Positions 21,492 through 29,750 of a stretch of DNA of 64,000 bases are shown one piece after another (position 1 is the stretch's first letter; every line of letters starts with the position of its first letter). The DNA is from Calothrix anomala FACHB-343. GTDB taxonomy: Bacteria > Cyanobacteriota > Cyanobacteriia > Cyanobacteriales > Nostocaceae. A program made the translations under genes and the position numbers. The stretch is taken from positions 112,667-176,666 of the forward strand of contig NZ_JACJQG010000008.1 in NCBI RefSeq assembly GCF_014696435.1, given 5' to 3'. Below the pieces are notes generated by a model. The model saw only the letters and a list, made by a program, of their open reading frames with translations. It made no database searches and was not told the DNA's origin.

Positions 21492-22451
21492 TTATAACGC
21501 CAAAACAGCCACCGTAATATTGTCATGTCCGCCACCTTGCCGCGCAAACTCCACCAAACTCCGAGATACACTCATCGCATCTTTACCAGGCGATCGCGCT
21601 ACTAACTGAGCTAATTCCTCAGCTTTTGGAGCATAATTCCATAATCCATCACTACATAAAAGCAAATATCCCGACTCAGGAATCGTAAAATTGACTATTG
21701 AAGGTGTAGCATCCGCAACTGCATCTGCTCCTAGCCAGCGAGTAATCGCATGAGCTTGAGGAGATTTTCTCGCTTCAGCTTCGCTCATTTCTCCTGCGGC
21801 TACCACCTCATATAACCAGGAATCATCCCGAGTTAATTGTTGGGAAGCCTTACCAGAAATCCAATAAGCACGGCTGTCACCTAACCAACCAATAGTAACG
21901 GTACGGTTATATACAATCGCAGCCACAATAGTAGTTGATGGTGGATCGGAATTTACACCAGATATACAAGGAATATTACATACAGAATCGAGCGCCGCAG
22001 CAAAGGCGGATTTAATCGCTAACTCTGGTTTTTCTCCACTTTGCCAAACATGAGCTAATTTCCCAGCCGCAGTTTCAGCAGCATTACGAGCCGCTAAATC
22101 TGGTTGTTCCGCGCTAGAAACACCATCGCAAACTACGAGAATATTTACCTGGGAGTCATTAATCTGGTGTAGAGCCAAAAAATCTTCATTGCGGTGATGT
22201 CTCAAACCGCGATCGCTCACTCCCGCTAACTGTGAATTAATAATTATTTCGATGCGATCGCTCTTTTTGGCTTCCCTGCGAAATCCGCAATTACTACAGT
22301 AACCATCAGTATCAATGGCTTCTATTCCCGCACCGCATTTTTCACAGCCTTGTGTATTTGTTGGCGGTTTACTAGCGGTTAAAGGCGTACCGCATTCCTC
22401 ACAAAATTTGTCCCCTACTAGGACTGAAGCACCACATTTTGGGCATTGCAT
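21492..22451 (-). CDS. Zinc-ribbon PP2C-type protein phosphatase
   Basis: 319 residues from ATG 22451; the longer frame begins inside GGGCATT repeats. Two zinc ribbons come first: CPKCG with FCEECG (about 3-22) and CEKCG with YCSNCG (about 35-60). A PP2C catalytic domain follows (about 80-319), with metal-binding and core motifs SDRGLRHHRNED, VCDGVSS, GWLGDSRAY, CSDGLW and HDN. It should dephosphorylate Ser/Thr-phosphorylated proteins using two Mn/Mg ions. Next to the PknG-type kinase (75 bp downstream of it), it is the obvious opposing enzyme. The ribbon TDGYCSNCG closely matches EDGYCNVCG in the kinase. Confidence 0.9.
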   Translation of the reverse strand: MQCPKCGASVLVGDKFCEECGTPLTASKPPTNTQGCEKCGAGIEAIDTDGYCSNCGFRREAKKSDRIEIIINSQLAGVSDRGLRHHRNEDFLALHQINDSQVNILVVCDGVSSAEQPDLAARNAAETAAGKLAHVWQSGEKPELAIKSAFAAALDSVCNIPCISGVNSDPPSTTIVAAIVYNRTVTIGWLGDSRAYWISGKASQQLTRDDSWLYEVVAAGEMSEAEARKSPQAHAITRWLGADAVADATPSIVNFTIPESGYLLLCSDGLWNYAPKAEELAQLVARSPGKDAMSVSRSLVEFARQGGGHDNITVAVLAL

Positions 22452-22526
22452 AATTATTATTGGGCATTGGGCATTGGGCATTGGGCGGAGACGCGATGAA
22501 TCGCGTCTCTACAATTGTCTGCTGAC
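22452..22526. repeat. Spacer with GGGCATT repeats and palindrome
   Basis: About three GGGCATT units (22461-22486) followed by a palindrome of GAGACGCGAT and ATCGCGTCTC separated by GA (about 22487-22509). It lies between the PknG-type and PP2C genes. Its translation gives a false N-terminal extension of the phosphatase. Confidence 0.8.
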
Positions 22527-24704
22527 TTAAATGAAAGTCCTTGGGCGTATGCGGTTGGCTTGATCAACTAAGTGGATTTTCTCTTTACCTGTAGCTAGGT
22601 GTGCCATGTCTCGCAAGGCTTTTTCTAGTCCTTGGCGCAGATGTTTTTCTTGCAGGGGTTGTCCTAAAATCTTCATACTAGGAGTAACTTTTAATTGCTT
22701 TGAGGTGAGTAAATTTAAGGCTGTTTCTAGAACTTGTTGAATGAGCCGATAGCGATCCATTCCTTCTAAAGTTAGGGTTTCAATCGCAGAGGAAGCTGTT
22801 TGTAGTTCTTGAAAACTGGGAATATCGCGATCGCGGTTGATTAAAGTCCGAGCAATTTCGACTCGCGATCGCATAAATAAACTAGAACTTGGCGGTACTC
22901 TTCCTAAAGCGGCGACTGCTCCTTGGCGATCGCCTGTTGCTGACAAACAACGGGCTAAACCAAAGGCTGCTGTCACATAGCTGGGATCTGTACGGATAAC
23001 TAACTCGTACATCTTAATTGCTAGTTGATAATTTTGCGCCTGTTCTGCGGCTAAACCTAGCGCCAATTTGGGTGCTAACTCTCCCGGTAAGTCAAAATAA
23101 ACTTGATCGAAAGCTTTTTGCGCGGCTTGTGCTTGATTGTGCGCCATTAAAGCCCGCCCCCGATACCAAAAAATGCGCCAATCCCACGGATCTTTAGCTT
23201 CGAGTTTGGCTAAGGTTTGCTCTGCTTCGGCAAAATTCAACCCCTCAATCAAGCTATTGGCTAACCGCAGTAATGCTTCGCGGGAATCAGGAAATTGCTT
23301 GACGACTTCATCTAAACTCATTGCCCGTTTCATCGGATCGGCGATCGCGCTAGCATTTAGCACAGCATTAAATCCAGGATCGTTAGCATCTAAGATTGGT
23401 AACGGTAATTGTTCATAATCTGGTTTAATTGGCTCCAAACTACCACCGTAAGTCAGCGCTAGCATATCTCCCCCTAACACATGACTAGCAGCTGGACGAG
23501 GAATATTAGTTTCCAGGGCGACAACTTCCCGCAGTACACCCAATAATTGATCCGCCATTTCATCGGCTGATTGAAAGCGATCGTCAGGATTTTCCGCAGT
23601 GGCTTTAATTAAGAAGCGATACAGAGATTCTTGTTGCCCAAATAACGGTTCTTCTTCAGGACTGGGTAATGTATACAGGTGTTCTTTACTAAAGCCTTTA
23701 ATATTAGTCAGCAATACTGCCAAAGTTCTGCCAACAGTAAATAAATCGGATACGACTGTCGGCCCTTCACCTGCTTCTGGGGCGCTATAACCTACTGTAC
23801 CGTAAATATCGCCATCTAAATCCTCAATTCGGCGCACGCCACCCAAGTCAATTAACTTCACATCGCCGCCTTCAACCATAATATTGTCTGGTTTGAAGTC
23901 GCAATATACCATGCCTAAAGAATGTAAATAAGCAAAAGCACTGAGAATGCGGTGAATATAAGCGATCGCTTCCGCTACAGGTAAAGGCCCCCGACTTTTA
24001 CGAATTTCCTTGAGAGTTTTACCGCCAACATATTCCATGACAATAAAACCCTCAGTACCGTGATTCACAAAGTTGTAAATTCCTACGATATTGGCGTGTT
24101 TTACGGCTGCGAGGAATTGTCTTTCGGCTACAGCTACGGCTGCACTAGCTGCATCTTCTGTATTCAGAAGTCCTTTTAAAACGACATAGCGAGAGAGAGT
24201 TTTATCGAAACCTAAATAAATCCAGCCTAAACCACCATAAGCGATCGCACCTTTAACTTCATATTGTCCGACAACCAAATCCCCAGGATTCAGACTAGGA
24301 ATAAACGAATATTTCTGTCCGCACTTGCTACAAAATCCCTTTTCCCGGCGCAACTGGTGATTGCAATTACTACAAAAACGCTTATTCTCTGGCACCATTG
24401 GGTTAAGCAGAATCGCCTTTTCTGGATCGGTGGAAGGTAATTCTGGTACAGAGATTAACCCAGCACCTAATTGTCTGCGACTACTGCGAGCAGAAGTGCC
24501 ACTAGTACGCCGCGAACCCTTAGAACGGTTAGTTAACGGCGAAGAACCCGTACCCGTAGTCACCGGAGAACTTCTCGCAGTAACATTTACACTTTGCTTT
24601 TGGCTGACAGGGGCAGATTTTACCGCCGCCAACCCACAGACATTACAGTAACCATCTTCAATCATGCCAGTACAGGCATTTCTCGTACAGCGATCGCCGT
24701 TCAT
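22527..24704 (-). CDS. pknG: PknG-type Ser/Thr protein kinase with zinc ribbons and TPR
   Basis: 725 residues with the full PknG architecture. A first zinc ribbon (Cys6, Cys11, Cys20, Cys23) is followed by a Ser/Thr/Arg-rich disordered linker (about 30-85). Then come a rubredoxin-like ribbon (Cys111, Cys114, Cys125, Cys128), a kinase domain (about 148-400) and a TPR region (about 455-725). The kinase has AYGGLGWIYL as glycine loop, ERQFLA for the helix C glutamate, CDFKPDN (268-274), IDLGGVRRI and GPTVVSDLFTVGR. The last two are PknG hallmarks. In actinobacteria PknG phosphorylates the FHA protein GarA/OdhI and so controls 2-oxoglutarate use. The neighbours here (PP2C, VWA, FHA, GlnX-like) fit such a pathway. 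It differs from mycobacterial PknG by the extra first ribbon. Start ATG 24704. Confidence 0.92.
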   Translation of the reverse strand: MNGDRCTRNACTGMIEDGYCNVCGLAAVKSAPVSQKQSVNVTARSSPVTTGTGSSPLTNRSKGSRRTSGTSARSSRRQLGAGLISVPELPSTDPEKAILLNPMVPENKRFCSNCNHQLRREKGFCSKCGQKYSFIPSLNPGDLVVGQYEVKGAIAYGGLGWIYLGFDKTLSRYVVLKGLLNTEDAASAAVAVAERQFLAAVKHANIVGIYNFVNHGTEGFIVMEYVGGKTLKEIRKSRGPLPVAEAIAYIHRILSAFAYLHSLGMVYCDFKPDNIMVEGGDVKLIDLGGVRRIEDLDGDIYGTVGYSAPEAGEGPTVVSDLFTVGRTLAVLLTNIKGFSKEHLYTLPSPEEEPLFGQQESLYRFLIKATAENPDDRFQSADEMADQLLGVLREVVALETNIPRPAASHVLGGDMLALTYGGSLEPIKPDYEQLPLPILDANDPGFNAVLNASAIADPMKRAMSLDEVVKQFPDSREALLRLANSLIEGLNFAEAEQTLAKLEAKDPWDWRIFWYRGRALMAHNQAQAAQKAFDQVYFDLPGELAPKLALGLAAEQAQNYQLAIKMYELVIRTDPSYVTAAFGLARCLSATGDRQGAVAALGRVPPSSSLFMRSRVEIARTLINRDRDIPSFQELQTASSAIETLTLEGMDRYRLIQQVLETALNLLTSKQLKVTPSMKILGQPLQEKHLRQGLEKALRDMAHLATGKEKIHLVDQANRIRPRTFI

Positions 24705-24716
24705 TTAGGTCTCCTA

Positions 24717-24747
24717 GTCATTTGTCATTTGTCATTTGTCATTTGTG
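24717..24747. repeat. GTCATTT heptamer array, 4 copies
   Basis: Four tandem GTCATTT units ending 13 bp upstream of the pknG start codon, and so possibly in its 5' leader. The same heptamer occurs at about 47952-47975. Confidence 0.88.
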
Positions 24748-24767
24748 AAGAGATAAGGGTGAAATTT

Positions 24768-24998
24768 CGAGATAAAAAGCTCAACTTCCGAGATAAAAGG
24801 CTCAACTTCCGAGATAAAAGGCTCAACTTCCGAGATAAAAGGTGCAACGTTCGAGATAAAAGGCTCAACTTCCGAGATAAAAGCTTCAACGTTCGAGATA
24901 AAAGGCTCAACCTTCGAGATAAAAGGCTCAACCTTCGAGATAAAAGGCTCAACTTCCGAGATAAAAGGTGCAACATTCGAGATAAAAGCCTCAACAGC
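24768..24998. repeat. 21-bp minisatellite, 11 units
   Basis: Eleven head-to-tail units of exactly 21 bp, consensus CGAGATAAAAGGCTCAACTTC on the plus strand, with variation confined mostly to the last ten bases (GTGCAACGT, CTCAACCTT and others). Because the unit is divisible by three and has no stop in several frames, both strands read as heptad-like peptides (for example VEPFISK on the minus strand). Composition and mutually exclusive frames argue against coding. It lies within the transcribed direction of the PknG cluster. Confidence 0.93.
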
Positions 24999-25087
24999 CA
25001 TCATCAATTCATTACCCACCTTCTCCCCCTTGTCTCCCTTGTCCTCCTTGTCCCCTTTGCCTCCTTCCACGCCCCATGCCCCATGCC

Positions 25088-26329
25088 CTATGCCCTATTC
25101 CCCATACCCCAATTCAACCGCTTCTCATACTGAGAGACTAACTCAGCCGCCTTATCTAAAGCCGTGGGGCGCGTGTATAAAATTTGCTTTGCTTGTGCAG
25201 CTATATCGGATAGTTTGCCATCTTCAATTAATCCTTTAGCTAATGCTTTAGCTTGGAGAGCATCTAAACGTCCTCGTAACTCCTGACGATTGGCTAAAAG
25301 GGCGCTATTAGCAGTAAATACTTGTTGTTCTGATGCTATGTAAGCTTGCGCTTTATCGATCCAATTCTCTAAACCGATGATAACTGGATTGACTAACCCC
25401 TCCGCTAGCTTAGTTTCTAACCTAGTTAACCATTGAGTCAGGGCATTTAACTCCTCAGGCGTCAATGAAGGCGATTTGATTAAATACCCCACGATTTTCT
25501 CCTGAGTTTCCGCAAAAGTAACTAGAGAATTTGCCTGGATTGTAGTTAATTTTTCTAACAAATCGCGAGCGATCGCCAATCTTGCGCGAATTTGACGTTG
25601 CTGTTTCAGTGCTTGTTCAACAACTGACTTTACTTTTACCAACATCGGCTGAATTTGTTGTTCAACCTCCACCCTCACCCCTAGAGGATCTTCTTCTACT
25701 CTTTGACGCAAAGATGCGATCGCAGTTTGAATTTGTACCAGTTCATCAATCACTTGACTATCTAAGAATTCTGCTGAGTTTTGCAGTGCGTAAATTTGCG
25801 ATTCTGCATCTGCCAAAATGTTATCTAGATGATTCCAAGCCTCATCCACAGCTAAAACAGCATCCCTAGCCACAGAAAAAGCGTGAGTCATCACTTGTAA
25901 TAACTCCCCAGGTGCGATCGCATTTACTGTATGAGTAGCACTCAGCAATTCTCTTTGTGCAAGCGGCGTATGTACTGCTGGTAAATCAATGGAAGCACCT
26001 ATCAACAGTTGTTTAATCTCATCAATCTTGTCTGCGCTGGCTAAAAATCGTGGTAATTGCTGACGTAACTTACTCGCCTTCTCCACCACCTGCACTAATA
26101 AGTCGAAATATTGAAACAAATCATTCATCGCCTCCAGTGCCGGAGTCACCCTTATCGCCGTAATTCCCGCCAAACTTAGCTGAGGATAGCCAGAATAACC
26201 ACAAAGCCTTTGATATGTAGACTGTTCTTGTAATTCCAGGAGATTTTGGCTAGCCGCATTAATTTTCTGCTGCCAATCAGCCAAAAGTTGGTCGATTTCA
26301 TCTATCACAGCGCAGACTCCCGTATTCAA
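25088..26329 (-). CDS. Long alpha-helical protein heading the PknG cluster
   Basis: 413 residues, family not recognised. Almost entirely helical, rich in Leu, Ala, Gln and Glu, with coiled-coil stretches (about 160-280 and 300-390), no signal peptide and no membrane helix. It is first in the minus-strand gene order (helical protein, PknG, PP2C, VWA, FHA, GlnX-like), which suggests an adaptor or effector of the same set, although a 383-bp repeat spacer separates it from pknG. The last few residues (WGMGNRA) are encoded by GGGGCAT-type repeat sequence, so the original C-terminus may have been changed. The start may instead lie a few codons downstream of ATG 26329. Confidence 0.65.
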   Translation of the reverse strand: MNTGVCAVIDEIDQLLADWQQKINAASQNLLELQEQSTYQRLCGYSGYPQLSLAGITAIRVTPALEAMNDLFQYFDLLVQVVEKASKLRQQLPRFLASADKIDEIKQLLIGASIDLPAVHTPLAQRELLSATHTVNAIAPGELLQVMTHAFSVARDAVLAVDEAWNHLDNILADAESQIYALQNSAEFLDSQVIDELVQIQTAIASLRQRVEEDPLGVRVEVEQQIQPMLVKVKSVVEQALKQQRQIRARLAIARDLLEKLTTIQANSLVTFAETQEKIVGYLIKSPSLTPEELNALTQWLTRLETKLAEGLVNPVIIGLENWIDKAQAYIASEQQVFTANSALLANRQELRGRLDALQAKALAKGLIEDGKLSDIAAQAKQILYTRPTALDKAAELVSQYEKRLNWGMGNRA

Positions 26330-26677
26330 GAAACTGTTGCACTCAAGAGCGATCGCTATCTGCTCACAAAGTATTATCTGTACTTTTGCTTTATAACAAC
26401 CATTGGTTAACGAAAGTTGAAGATTTTTACCTTTCCTGAGAATTACCGCCTCCCTTGCTAGAAATGCACCTAATGATTTTGAGATATATAGAACCTCAAA
26501 AAACCTCAGCGTACCTTCGCGCCAACCTCAGCGTACCTTTGCGTTAAAAAAATAAATTTCCTCCTCCCAAGCCAGAGTAGAACAAACCCTGCCTTCAAAG
26601 TTCGGTTTCACCAACCCTCCCAAAATCAACAACCCGATAAATTAATAAATAAATCAACCGCAATTGAAGTAAAAAAC
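26330..26677. other. Divergent intergenic region
   Basis: 348 bp between the helical protein and the DUF760 gene, so probably the promoters of both. It contains a direct repeat of CCTCAGCGTACCTT (about 26504-26540) of a kind common in cyanobacterial intergenic DNA. No other structure is seen. Confidence 0.5.
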
Positions 26678-27031
26678 ATGAGTAACCTTTCCCCTCGCCA
26701 GCCAGATTACTTTGAATCGCCAACCCAAAACAATAACTTGTTGCAATACATACAATCATTAAATCCCCAAACAGTTGCTCAACTTTCTCGACCCACATCA
26801 CCCGAAGTATTGCGTTTAATTCAACGCGCCATTGTAGAAATGTTAGGTAATTTACCCAATGACAAATATCAGTCCTTAATTACCACCAGCCGCGAAGAAC
26901 TAGGTAGACTCTTAGGTTCCGCAATGGTAGACGGTTATTTCCTCCGCAACGTCGAACAACGCCTAGAAATGGAAAAAACATTACAACTTACAGGTATTAC
27001 CTCCACAGAACCTGACAGCCATAATGCTTAA
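26678..27031 (+). CDS. DUF760 family protein
   Basis: 117 residues, the usual size for this family, which is found in cyanobacteria and in plant chloroplasts. Conserved features are an N-terminal LLQYIQSLNPQTV segment (about 21-33) and a helical core with SREELGRLLGSAMVDGYFLR (about 68-87). Soluble, no signal peptide. In plants DUF760 proteins are linked to chloroplast protein turnover; the bacterial role is unknown. Single gene, convergent with pilQ. Confidence 0.85.
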   Translation: MSNLSPRQPDYFESPTQNNNLLQYIQSLNPQTVAQLSRPTSPEVLRLIQRAIVEMLGNLPNDKYQSLITTSREELGRLLGSAMVDGYFLRNVEQRLEMEKTLQLTGITSTEPDSHNA

Positions 27032-27072
27032 ATTATTATTACCTTCCTCACTCAAAACCCAAAAAATAAATA

Positions 27073-27102
27073 GAGATGAGAGACCAATAAATCTCTCATC
27101 TC
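27073..27102 (-). terminator. Hairpin terminator at end of pil operon
   Basis: Perfect 11-bp arms GAGATGAGAGA and TCTCTCATCTC with an 8-nt loop, between convergent DUF760 and pilQ. On the minus strand a T-rich run (TATTTATTTTTT) follows, so it best fits the pilQ transcript. It may act in both directions. Confidence 0.6.
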
Positions 27103-27189
27103 CCTAATCCCAAAATCTCTAAAATTCGTCAACAAATTCTCACCAGCCTCCGTAATTACGAATTACGCATTACGAATTACGAATTAACA

Positions 27190-29616
27190 TTATCGCTTAT
27201 TAGAAGGTTGCCAACCGCGACGTTCCAACAATTGTCGCACCTCTGGACTGGGATTATAGTTATAGCCATAAGATGAGCGTTCTGAATCATCCATAATTTG
27301 AGGTGTCAGCATCACAATCACCTCTCTACGTTCATTACTTCTGTTAGTTCTTCTAAACAGCGAACCAATTAAAGGTAAGTCACCTAAGATAGGAATCTTA
27401 GAAACACTAGTTCTATCTTGGTCTTGAATAATACCTGAGAGAATCAGCGTTTGACCATCTCGCAAGCGAATCATCCCAGAAGTCAAAGAGCGTTCAGATA
27501 CTAAAATGATTTGGCCATTTCCTGTATTTTCAGCAGCGGTAGGTGCGCTGACAGTAGGAGCAACCGAGAGAGAAACAAAACCATTGTCATCAATACGTTC
27601 AATTTTTACATTCAACGTCAGACCAACTTTTTGTTTATCTATTGTTCTCTCAGTTCTTGAGCCGCCTGAAGTATCCGTTGTTTGAATAGTTATGTTCCCC
27701 ACAACTTCCTGAGTTAGATTGACAAGTGCTTGCTGACCTTCTTGCACAATTAAAGTTGGGTCAGTCAAAATCTTGGCATTACCATTTGTCACCTGAGCTT
27801 GCAAACTAGCAAGTAAACGTTTGGGGAATTGGTACAAAGACGGAAGAGCTGTTGTAACTGTACCAAGAGTACCCCGTGCGACACTTGTTGTTCCATCAGC
27901 ATTCCGCGTTACAACGGTATCAGTAGCTGGAGTGATATTAGAGAAACCTGGTTGTAGCGGATTGGTACTACTCGGAGCAATAGGTTGATAAAAGGTTCCA
28001 CTTCCAGGGTTTTGGGTTCTCGTGGTTGTACCATCTGGATTCACTACTATAGTACCTGGGGTAGTCCCAGGAATACTGATACCGCTATTAGGATCAATAA
28101 AAGGTGTTCCTGAAACAGGGTTAGTAATAACTGGAGTTTCACTTACACTTCTTGATGCTTCAGTAGCGCTAGCAGGTCTAGAGCCACCAAAATTGAAAGA
28201 TGCTGCACCACCATCCACAGCAAAGAAGTTGTTCCCTGCACCAAAAGAAAAGCTCGTGTTGTAATCCTGCGTCCCTGTGAGATTCACATCCACAATTTTG
28301 ACATTAACCACCACTTGACGACGGCGGATATCAAGCTGAGTTAATTGCGCCATCGCAATATCAATCAGCCTCGGAGAACCAATCAAGGTAATAGAATTAG
28401 TGCGCTCGTCTCCTAAGGCCTGTAAACCTCTTAGTAATGGATTAGAGTCTTTAAAATCAACTCTTTGAGTTTCTAATTTAGTTTCTGTAGTCGTCTGAGT
28501 TTGGGTAACTGCGGCGGCTGAATTACCTACAGGAACAGCACTGACACTAGTAACCAATCGTTCACGGCTAATGGCACTTTCTGCACCCATACCGACTAAA
28601 AAGTTGAGCGCCACACCCACTGTTACCTGATTCAGACGCAGACTACGCATCACGGTGTCACGGGTAGAAGTAGGCAGCTTTGACCCTACAAAAATAGTCC
28701 GCCCACTCCGATTAGCCTCTAAACCACTCAAACGCAAGACGTAATTAAACACATCTTGAACAGGTTCGTTTTCTATATCTAAAGAGATGGTTTGAGAAAT
28801 AGCTTGTCCACCGGCATTAGTACCGCCACCTGCGCCTTCTCCACCTATATAGGCGAGGTTTAAACCAGCGGCGCGAGCTAGTAGTGACAACACCTCCCGC
28901 ACTGGTGCATCTCTAAGTACTAACCGCGGGACACGTTCTTGAGTAGCTAGGTCAATCGTACTGGGAGAAGCATCAGTATTAGAGATAGCAATATCTCCTA
29001 CTGGTGGAGCCACAGCTCTAGGTAAGAAAGGCGGCCCTTGATATACAGGTTGACCAGGGCCAGCTGGTTGTGCAGGCTTCCCATCAATCGTCACTTCCGG
29101 ATTGGGGACTAGAACACCTGACGGTTGACCTGGTTGGGATGGGGTAGTAGTAGATGGTGTAGTCGATGGTGGAGTTGCTGCTGGTGTTGGTGTTGACGCT
29201 GTCGTACCAGCAGCAGGGCTAAAGCTAAGAGTAATACCATTATCTTTTCGCACTACAGGCTGATTGCTAGGGGTATTATTGCTTCCAGTTACCACCACCC
29301 GGACGCTATTAGCATCAAGCTGAATAATTTCGACGGAGGCAATTCCCGAAGTGGGGTTATCTTTACGGAAATTATTGCCTTGTGGTAAACGTAGTTGAGT
29401 ATTAATAATATCTGTAACTAGAGCTTTACCTCTTTTTGTTGTGAAAATTTGTGGGCGCGAACCTGAGGAGGTTTTTAAAACGACATTAATTCCGCCATCA
29501 ACTGGATTTAGCTGTACATCAGTAATCTGACTAATATCTGCCCAAACCGGTTGAGCCGCCAAGAAGATAAATGCGGCAGTGCCCAATAATAAATTATTAC
29601 CGTGAAGCTGTTTCAC
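27190..29616 (-). CDS. pilQ: Type IV pilus secretin PilQ
   Basis: 808 residues. A signal peptide (about 1-27), an AMIN domain (about 30-130) that binds cell-wall glycan, a Pro/Thr/Ser-rich linker (about 135-215), secretin N-domains (about 235-345) and the C-terminal secretin barrel domain (about 600-775), with IPILGDLPLIGSLF and VMLTPQI signatures. It forms the outer-membrane pore through which type IV pili pass, used for motility and DNA uptake. An insertion of about 120 residues rich in Thr, Pro and Gly (about 470-590) precedes the secretin core. Last gene of pilMNOQ; there is no pilP, which is usual in cyanobacteria. Confidence 0.95.
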   Translation of the reverse strand: MKQLHGNNLLLGTAAFIFLAAQPVWADISQITDVQLNPVDGGINVVLKTSSGSRPQIFTTKRGKALVTDIINTQLRLPQGNNFRKDNPTSGIASVEIIQLDANSVRVVVTGSNNTPSNQPVVRKDNGITLSFSPAAGTTASTPTPAATPPSTTPSTTTPSQPGQPSGVLVPNPEVTIDGKPAQPAGPGQPVYQGPPFLPRAVAPPVGDIAISNTDASPSTIDLATQERVPRLVLRDAPVREVLSLLARAAGLNLAYIGGEGAGGGTNAGGQAISQTISLDIENEPVQDVFNYVLRLSGLEANRSGRTIFVGSKLPTSTRDTVMRSLRLNQVTVGVALNFLVGMGAESAISRERLVTSVSAVPVGNSAAAVTQTQTTTETKLETQRVDFKDSNPLLRGLQALGDERTNSITLIGSPRLIDIAMAQLTQLDIRRRQVVVNVKIVDVNLTGTQDYNTSFSFGAGNNFFAVDGGAASFNFGGSRPASATEASRSVSETPVITNPVSGTPFIDPNSGISIPGTTPGTIVVNPDGTTTRTQNPGSGTFYQPIAPSSTNPLQPGFSNITPATDTVVTRNADGTTSVARGTLGTVTTALPSLYQFPKRLLASLQAQVTNGNAKILTDPTLIVQEGQQALVNLTQEVVGNITIQTTDTSGGSRTERTIDKQKVGLTLNVKIERIDDNGFVSLSVAPTVSAPTAAENTGNGQIILVSERSLTSGMIRLRDGQTLILSGIIQDQDRTSVSKIPILGDLPLIGSLFRRTNRSNERREVIVMLTPQIMDDSERSSYGYNYNPSPEVRQLLERRGWQPSNKR

Positions 29617-29750
29617 AGTTCATTCCTCACCTAATAAAACCTTGTTGACAAATAATTTTTGAGTAGGTATATTTCAACCTGTTTTACCCATAAAAGGTTG
29701 ACGGGCTGGGGATTAGGGTTATTTCCTGGCTTTTTTGTGACTAATTGCTG

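Larger units (their letters stand above)
24705..25087. other. Repeat-filled spacer upstream of pknG
   Basis: 383 bp without a gene. From right to left it holds a pyrimidine-rich CTTGTCTCC/CTTGTCC stretch with a GCCCCATGC cluster (about 25020-25085), the 21-bp minisatellite (24768-24998), and GTCATTT units (24717-24747). Open frames run through it on both strands only because the 21-bp unit is a multiple of three and lacks stops. Confidence 0.8.

Noticed and set aside
24594-25133. Plus-strand frame of 179 codons with NFRDKRL repeats, and two minus-strand frames with LLSRKLS and VEPFISK repeats
   Set aside because: All come from the same 21-bp minisatellite, whose length is divisible by three and which lacks stops; mutually exclusive frames on both strands cannot all be genes and none has a credible start or domain.
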